Source of the DNA: Mycobacterium sp. WUMAC-067
GTDB lineage: Bacteria; Actinomycetota; Actinomycetes; Mycobacteriales; Mycobacteriaceae
Direction: 5' to 3'
DNA length: 64,000 nt
NCBI RefSeq assembly: GCF_020217485.1
Contig: NZ_JAEKMI010000009.1
Coordinates: forward strand, 62,001-126,000
Part shown: positions 59,201 to 64,000 of the stretch, in pieces
Layout: every line of letters begins with the position of its first letter
Position numbering within the stretch: position 1 is the stretch's first letter
Position numbers and translations under genes: made by a program
The notes under the pieces: generated by a model
Databases searched by the model: none
What the model was told of the DNA's origin: nothing
What the model saw: the letters and a program-made list of their open reading frames with translations, nothing else

Positions 59201-62200
59201 GAGGTGGACGAGGGCTCCGGCTGGATCGTCGTCGCCGACGATGCCGACGCGGCCCGGCCGTTGGTCGAGCTGCTGAGTGCGCGCAACCGCCGGCACCGGG
59301 TCGTCGGATTGCCGGTCTCCGACGCGGACGAGGAAGCGCTCGCCGACGCGTTGCGCGCGGCGGCAACCGACGATTCGACGTTACGCATCGTGCATGTCGC
59401 GGCGCTGGAGGCCGCGGCCGCACCGTCGATGCGCTCACTGTTGCGGATGCAACACCGGATCCTGGGCGGGACGCGGCGGCTCTTCCGCGCGGCGGTGGCC
59501 GCCGAACTGCGCAGCCCCATCTGGATCGTGACCCGTGGCGCGCAGCGCGTCACCGACACGGACACCGTGGCGCCGCATCAGAGCTGCCTGTGGGGATTCG
59601 GCCGTGCCGCCTCGCTGGAGCTCCCGCACGTGTGGGGCGGACTCGCGGACCTGTCAGAAGGCGGCGACAACGCAGCCGACGAATGGTCTGCGCTCATCGA
59701 CCGGATCGCCGCGTCGCACGGCTCGGCCGTTCGGGACGACCAGCTCGCGCTGCGTGATCGGGCGGTTTACATGCCCCGGTTGGCCCGGCGCTCTGCGCCG
59801 CCGAGCGGTGTACCGCTGCAACTGCGCGACGACGCAACGTATTTGGTGACCGGCGGACTCGGAGCGATCGGACTGGAGATCGCCGGATACCTGGCCGCGA
59901 ATGGCGCCCGGAATCTGGTGCTGACCAGCCGACGCGCGCCCAGCGATGCCGCGCAACAGCGCATCGACGCACTGTGCGAACAGCACGGCTGCACCATCCG
60001 GGCCGTGGCCGGCGATGTCGCCGACGCGCACGACGTCGCACGCCTGCTGGCAAGCGTGCAGGCCGAGCTGCCACCGTTGGCCGGCATCGTGCACGCCGCA
60101 GGCGAGATCGGCACCACCCCGCTGAGCGCGCTTCAGGACGCCGAGGTCGATCGCGTCTTCGCCGGCAAGGTCTGGGGCGCTTGGCATTTGAGCGAAGCGG
60201 CGGTCGACCTGAAACTCGACTTCTTCATCAGCACTTCCTCGATCGCCTCGGTGTGGGGCGGATTCGGCCAGACCGCCTACGGCGCCGCGAACGCTTTCCT
60301 CGACGGGCTGGCGTGGCGCCTGCGGGAGCAGGGCATCCTCGGGGTCAGCGTCAACTTTGGGCCGTGGTCGGCGGGCATGGCCGACGCGGAATCCCGTGCG
60401 CGACTGGATCGGCGCGGTGTCCAGACGTTGTCTCCGGCCGATGCGCTCGCGGGTCTGGCCGATGCCGTGGCGGCCGCTTCGGCGCAGGGCCCGGCGCAGG
60501 GTGTCGTGGCCCGTATCGACTGGGCCCGCTTCTTGCCGCTCTATCAGCAAGCGGGTAGGCGGTCGTTCCTGGCGGAGCTCGAGCGCGAGGTGCCCAGCCT
60601 GATGACCGCCGCGGCGCCGTCCGCAACGTCCTCGGGCAAGACCGCTTTGGTGGAGCGGCTTACCGGCGCTCCGGTGCAGCAGCGCAAGAAACTTCTCACC
60701 GACTACCTGCGAGACGCGGTGGCGGAGGTGACCCGCGTCGATGCCGCGGAGATCCGGGAGGACGCAGGCTTTTTCGACCTCGGCATGGATTCGTTGATGG
60801 CCGTCGAGTTGCGCCGCCGCATCGAACAGGGGGTGGGCAAGGAGATCCCGGCCACCCTGGCGATGGATCACCCGCGGCTGTCCGACGTGGCCGACTATCT
60901 GCTCAGCGACGTGCTCGAGCTCGGCGATCAGGCATCCTCAAAACCAAGGCCGCAGCCGGCATCGGTCGTGACGACGCGCACGGATGAACCGATCGCGATC
61001 GTCGCGGTGTCATGCCGCTTCCCCGGCGCGCCCGACCCGGAAGCGTTCTGGGAGGTGCTGTCCGGGGGTGTCGATGCGATCCGAGAGGTCCCCGAGGACC
61101 GATTCGACATCGACGAGTTCTACGACCCGGATCCGGACGCTGCGGGCAAGACGTACACGCGGTTCGGCGGCTTCCTCGAAGGGATCGACGGCTTCGATCC
61201 TGAATTCTTCGGCATCTCACCCCGCGAGGCCGTCTGGATCGAGCCGCAGCAGCGGCTGATGCTCGAAACGGTGTGGGAGGGCCTCGAAAGGGCGGGGTAC
61301 GCCCCGGCCGCCCTGCGCGGCAGCCGAACCGGAGTCTTCGTGGGTGTGGCGGCCAACGAATATGCGCACCTGCTGTCCTCGGAGTCGATCGACAAGATCG
61401 AACCCCACTTCATCACCGGTAACGCCCTCAACGCCATCTCCGGCCGGGTCGCCTTCGCGCTGGGGTTCGAAGGACCGGCGGTGGCGATCGACACCGCGTG
61501 CAGCTCGGCGTTGGTCGCCGTCCATCAGGCCTGCCAGGCATTGCATTCCGGTGACTGCGACATGGCGTTGGCCGGCGGCGTGAACGTGCTGCTCAGTCCG
61601 GTGACGGTCGTCGCGGCCTCCCGCGCGCGGATGCTTTCGCCCGTCGGGCGATGCAAGACCTTCGACGCCTCCGCCGACGGTTACGTGCGCAGCGAAGGCT
61701 GCGGAATTCTCGTGCTCAAGAGGCTGAGCGACGCGGAGCGCGACGGTGATCGGATCTGCGCGGTCATCCCCAGCAGCGCGGTGAACCAGGACGGGGCGTC
61801 CAGCGGTTTGACGGTGCCCAATGGTGGTGCACAGCAACGGCTTATCGGCTCGGCGCTGGCCCGCGCCGGTCTGACGGGCGGGGACGTCGATTATCTCGAG
61901 GCGCACGGGACGGGCACGCCGCTGGGTGATCCGATCGAGGTCCAGGCGGCCGCGGCCGCCTACGGCGACTCCCGCGACGCGGACCGGCCGCTGCTGATGG
62001 GCTCGGTGAAGACCAACATCGGACACACCGAATCGGCATCAGGCGCAGCAGGTCTGATCAAGGTCGTGTTGTCGCTGCAGCACGAGGTCCTACCGCAAAG
62101 CCTGCACTTCGAGGAGCCGTCGCCGCACATCCCGTGGGATTCGCTGCCGGTGCGGGTCGTGGACGCGGCGATGCCGTGGCTGCCCAACGGCAGACCGCGG

Positions 62201-64000
62201 CGCGCCGGCGTGAGTTCCTTCGGGTTCACCGGCACCAACGCGCACGTTCTGGTCGAGGAGGCGCCTGCCTCCACCGACCGGCGCGTTGCCGACGACGACG
62301 CGTCGGCGTCGGAGGCTCGGGCCGGACAGGCGCGGGTGCTGGCGCTGTCCGCTCGGTCTCCGGAGGCGCTGGTGGCGTTGACCCGCCGTTACCAGGACTG
62401 GTTGACCGCCCACCCGGATGTGGATCTCGCCGAGGTGTGCCTCACCGCCGGAACGGGCCGCTCGCACTTCGAACATCGCGCCGCACTGGTCGTGGACTCG
62501 GTTGAGGGTGCGCGCGAGGCGCTGGCCGAATTGGCGGAGAACCGCCTGCGGCCCGGCGTCGTGCGCGGCGAGCACACACATCACCCGACGACGGCATGGT
62601 TGTTCACCGGCCAGGGCAGTCAGTATCCGGGGATGGCGCGTGAGTTGTTCGACAGCGAGCCGGTTTTCGCCGAAACCGTGACGCGGTGTGCGGACGCGGT
62701 CAGTGACATATTGCCGCGCCCCTTGCTGGAGGTGCTGTTCGCCACCGATCGCGAAACCGGTGGCGAAGCCGGGGAAAGGCTGCGGCACACGTCGTTTGCG
62801 CAGCCGGCGCTGTTCGCCGTCGAAATGGGCCTGGCCCGGCTTTGGCAGTCGTGGGGGATCCAACCCGATGTGGTGCTGGGGCACAGCGTGGGCCAGTACG
62901 CGGCGGCATGTGTCGCAGGCGTGTTCAGTCTCGAGGACGGCGCCCGGCTGATGGCCGAGCGCGGCCGGATGTTCGGCAGCCTGCCCGAAGGTGGGCGCAT
63001 GGTGGCGGTGTTCGCCGACGCCAAGCACGTCGAGCAGGCCGCCGGCGAATTCCCGCGAGTGTCGGTCGGGGCCTACAACGGGCCCAACACTGTGCTGTCG
63101 GGGCCGGGTGAGGATCTCGAGCAGATCGTCGCCAAGTGCGGTGACGAGGGGATCCGTTGCACGTGGCTGCAGACCAGCCACGCCTTCCACTCGGAACTGC
63201 TGGATCCGGTGCTCGACGAATTCGAGTCGTACGCAGCGCAATTCCGGTTCGCCGCCCCGACGATGCCGCTGGTCTGCAACCGCACCGGTGCTGTGCTCAC
63301 GGCCCAGACGCCGCTCGACGCGCAGTACTGGCGGAGGCATTCCCGCCAGCCCGTGCAGTTCGCCGAAAGTGTGCGCACCGTGGCGGCGCTGGGCTGCTCG
63401 GTGTTGATGGAGATCGGGCCGCAACCGGTGCTGTCCGGCGCCGCGGTGCAGGTCTGGCCGGAGCACCTGTCCGCGCCGCGGGCGATCGTCTCGCTGCGCA
63501 AAGGCGTGAGCGATCGGCGCCAGATCGCCGACGCGCTGGCCGCGGCCTACGTCGGCGGGCTTCGCCCCGATTTCGCTGCGCTGCAGGGTCAGCCGCGTCG
63601 CAGGCTCGAGCTGCCCACCTATCCCTTCCAGCGCCGCCGCTTCTGGCCCAAGACGTCCGGCATCGCCGTCGACGGAGGGGCCGGTTCGTCCTCGGGCATC
63701 CTCGGCAATGCGAAAGACCTCGCCTCGGGCGACTCGGTCTACACCAGCAGGTTGTCCGTCAAATCGCAGCCGTGGCTGTCCGATCACGTCATCTATGGGA
63801 CCGTCGTCGTCCCCGGCGCGACGTACGCGGCGATGGCCTTGGCCGCGGTCGGCGCCCCGGCGCGAGTGAAGGACGTCTTCTTCTACGAGCCGATCATCTT
63901 GCCCGAGAAGAGTTCTCGAGAGGTGCAGCTGACCTTGCACCCGTTGCAGGACGGCGGTGAGTCCACGTTCCAAGTGCACAGCCGCCCGTACGGCGAACGC
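56261..64000 (+). CDS. pks: type I polyketide synthase, bimodular, TPP-type (3' partial)
   Basis: The 2580 codons present read through the right edge without a stop. Module 1: KS (about 12-430; C184, H319, H359), AT (about 545-890; S642 in GHSVGQ, specificity HAFH), no dehydratase, a KR with structural half from about 965 and TGGLGAIG near 1196 (Y1340), and ACP (S1511 in LGMDSLM). Module 2: KS (C1747), AT (S2209, HAFH) and the start of a DH (H2509 in HVIYGTVVVP). HAFH predicts malonyl-CoA, so chains are unbranched. Locus order with papA3-mmpL10-PE-fadD23 matches TPP synthases that make polyphleic acids. ATG at 56261 follows AGAGAGGA. Confidence 0.93.
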   Translation, partial: MASVEGLGESASGFAIVGYAARFPGAADADEFWDVLRDGRDAISDVPQDRWDADEFFDPEPGAPGKVVTRRAGFVDDVTGFDAPFFGLSTREVRLMDPQHRILLETAWRAVEHSGYAPTDLADSNTGVFVGLATHDYLGMASDELTYPEIEAYMAIGTSNAAAAGRISYRLGLQGPAVAVDTACSSSLVAIHQACQALRLGECDLALAGGGNVLLTPATMITFSSAHMLAPDGRCKTFDAAADGYVRGEGCGVIVIKRLEDAMRDGDRIRAVIRGSAINQDGASGGLTVPNGVAQQRVIADALKRADLEPRDVGYLEAHGTGTSLGDPIEAQAAGAALGAGREPDQPLLMGSVKTNIGHLEAAAGIAGVIKVILSLENELLPQHLHFQNPSPHIPWERLAVEVVKEATPWKRNGQRRIAGVSSFGFAGTNAHVILEEAPEQAEPAPAAPLPVEPSGDRRFSILPLSARTPAALMRLAEDYRAWLGAHPEATLADVCFTAGAGRAHLEQRAALVVNSRDSAMELLGALAEERPAPGLFRGESHDRPKTAWLFTGQGSQYPGMARELFGTEPVFAETLNRCAAAVADVLEKPLLDVIFDVDSPDSEATLQQTSYAQPALFAVELGLARLWQSWGFEPDVVLGHSVGQYSAACVAGVLSLEDGALLMAERGRLFGSLPAGGRMVAVFTAAERVERLTDESPSLSVAAYNGANTVLSGPAADLEHAVAGLTADGVRCDWLDTSHAFHSALLDPILDEFESYAGRFNFTTPQRILIDNRTGAALGRSVKLDGAYWRRHARQPVEFAKSVRTLAELNCKLLLEIGPRPVLTAAALGAWPDQATAPRVITSLRRNTADHRQITEAVADAYVLGHLPDFAAFRQASARKIDLPTYPFERRQYWFRDDRERPDRPQDVGGPRTETVRLLEDGRIEELAALLGGASDDRQTLQMLTKLAAQHNQQRMSRSIGEDRYEIRWEKSNSPLSRAEVDEGSGWIVVADDADAARPLVELLSARNRRHRVVGLPVSDADEEALADALRAAATDDSTLRIVHVAALEAAAAPSMRSLLRMQHRILGGTRRLFRAAVAAELRSPIWIVTRGAQRVTDTDTVAPHQSCLWGFGRAASLELPHVWGGLADLSEGGDNAADEWSALIDRIAASHGSAVRDDQLALRDRAVYMPRLARRSAPPSGVPLQLRDDATYLVTGGLGAIGLEIAGYLAANGARNLVLTSRRAPSDAAQQRIDALCEQHGCTIRAVAGDVADAHDVARLLASVQAELPPLAGIVHAAGEIGTTPLSALQDAEVDRVFAGKVWGAWHLSEAAVDLKLDFFISTSSIASVWGGFGQTAYGAANAFLDGLAWRLREQGILGVSVNFGPWSAGMADAESRARLDRRGVQTLSPADALAGLADAVAAASAQGPAQGVVARIDWARFLPLYQQAGRRSFLAELEREVPSLMTAAAPSATSSGKTALVERLTGAPVQQRKKLLTDYLRDAVAEVTRVDAAEIREDAGFFDLGMDSLMAVELRRRIEQGVGKEIPATLAMDHPRLSDVADYLLSDVLELGDQASSKPRPQPASVVTTRTDEPIAIVAVSCRFPGAPDPEAFWEVLSGGVDAIREVPEDRFDIDEFYDPDPDAAGKTYTRFGGFLEGIDGFDPEFFGISPREAVWIEPQQRLMLETVWEGLERAGYAPAALRGSRTGVFVGVAANEYAHLLSSESIDKIEPHFITGNALNAISGRVAFALGFEGPAVAIDTACSSALVAVHQACQALHSGDCDMALAGGVNVLLSPVTVVAASRARMLSPVGRCKTFDASADGYVRSEGCGILVLKRLSDAERDGDRICAVIPSSAVNQDGASSGLTVPNGGAQQRLIGSALARAGLTGGDVDYLEAHGTGTPLGDPIEVQAAAAAYGDSRDADRPLLMGSVKTNIGHTESASGAAGLIKVVLSLQHEVLPQSLHFEEPSPHIPWDSLPVRVVDAAMPWLPNGRPRRAGVSSFGFTGTNAHVLVEEAPASTDRRVADDDASASEARAGQARVLALSARSPEALVALTRRYQDWLTAHPDVDLAEVCLTAGTGRSHFEHRAALVVDSVEGAREALAELAENRLRPGVVRGEHTHHPTTAWLFTGQGSQYPGMARELFDSEPVFAETVTRCADAVSDILPRPLLEVLFATDRETGGEAGERLRHTSFAQPALFAVEMGLARLWQSWGIQPDVVLGHSVGQYAAACVAGVFSLEDGARLMAERGRMFGSLPEGGRMVAVFADAKHVEQAAGEFPRVSVGAYNGPNTVLSGPGEDLEQIVAKCGDEGIRCTWLQTSHAFHSELLDPVLDEFESYAAQFRFAAPTMPLVCNRTGAVLTAQTPLDAQYWRRHSRQPVQFAESVRTVAALGCSVLMEIGPQPVLSGAAVQVWPEHLSAPRAIVSLRKGVSDRRQIADALAAAYVGGLRPDFAALQGQPRRRLELPTYPFQRRRFWPKTSGIAVDGGAGSSSGILGNAKDLASGDSVYTSRLSVKSQPWLSDHVIYGTVVVPGATYAAMALAAVGAPARVKDVFFYEPIILPEKSSREVQLTLHPLQDGGESTFQVHSRPYGER

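Noticed and set aside
62090-63979. 629-aa minus-strand frame inside pks (and 57527-59122, 531 aa)
   Set aside because: Both are shadows of the PKS reading frame, rich in Arg/Gly/His with no recognisable domain; the near-identical shadows simply reflect the two homologous PKS modules.

Overview
The window is high-GC actinobacterial DNA and belongs to a non-tuberculous Mycobacterium, most likely a slow grower close to the M. avium complex; the species call is an inference from gene content, not a database match. From 1 to about 43750 the gene order follows the M. tuberculosis block Rv2460c to Rv2417c: clpP2, mmuM, clpX, an MFS gene, korA-korB-mobA, rpfE, an Rv2449c-type enzyme, valS-folC-DUF4233-ndk, rne, rplU-rpmA-obg-proB, nadE, rbsK, proA, a MoxR/vWA pair, and nadD-rsfS-gpgP-octT-degV. 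From about 43800 to the end the synteny breaks and a lipid-export and polyketide region begins.

Three accessory insertions break the conserved block. (1) 11231-12571 holds a DUF937 protein and a fusion of a mannose-type B-lectin domain to LysM, between Rv2449c and valS. (2) 24523-27993 holds a TetR regulator divergent from a cytochrome P450, with a 17-bp palindromic operator between them, then a sirtuin and an isochorismatase-family hydrolase next to nadE. (3) 30109-35682 holds a MocR-type regulator divergent from six same-strand genes: alpha/beta hydrolase, two hot-dog thioesterases, a small membrane protein, a GNAT acetyltransferase and an isocitrate-lyase/PEP-mutase family enzyme. This third cluster is the least explained part of the window.

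The last 20 kb reads mmpL-mmpS, a dihydrodipicolinate-reductase-like enzyme, fadD23-type FAAL, a secreted PE-PPE-domain (Chp-like) acyltransferase, mmpL10 and papA3, all on the minus strand, then a divergent type I PKS running off the right edge. Orientation and content match the trehalose polyphleate (TPP) locus known from M. abscessus and M. smegmatis. Both PKS acyltransferase domains carry the malonyl-type HAFH motif, which fits unbranched polyphleic acids and not the methyl-branched acids of sulfolipid or PAT. In the expected pathway FadD23 activates a starter fatty acid as acyl-AMP, Pks extends it, PapA3 and the PE protein transfer acyl chains to trehalose, and MmpL10 exports the lipid.

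Non-coding content includes a MIRU-type 53-bp tandem array at obg-proB and a solo copy at korA-korB, two related palindromic elements after clpP2 and rpmA, a perfect 12-bp terminator hairpin after rpfE, and eight genes whose -10 hexamer (TANNNT) lies only 6-8 nt before an RTG codon, which predicts leaderless mRNAs. No tRNA, rRNA, CRISPR array, insertion sequence or prophage was recognised.
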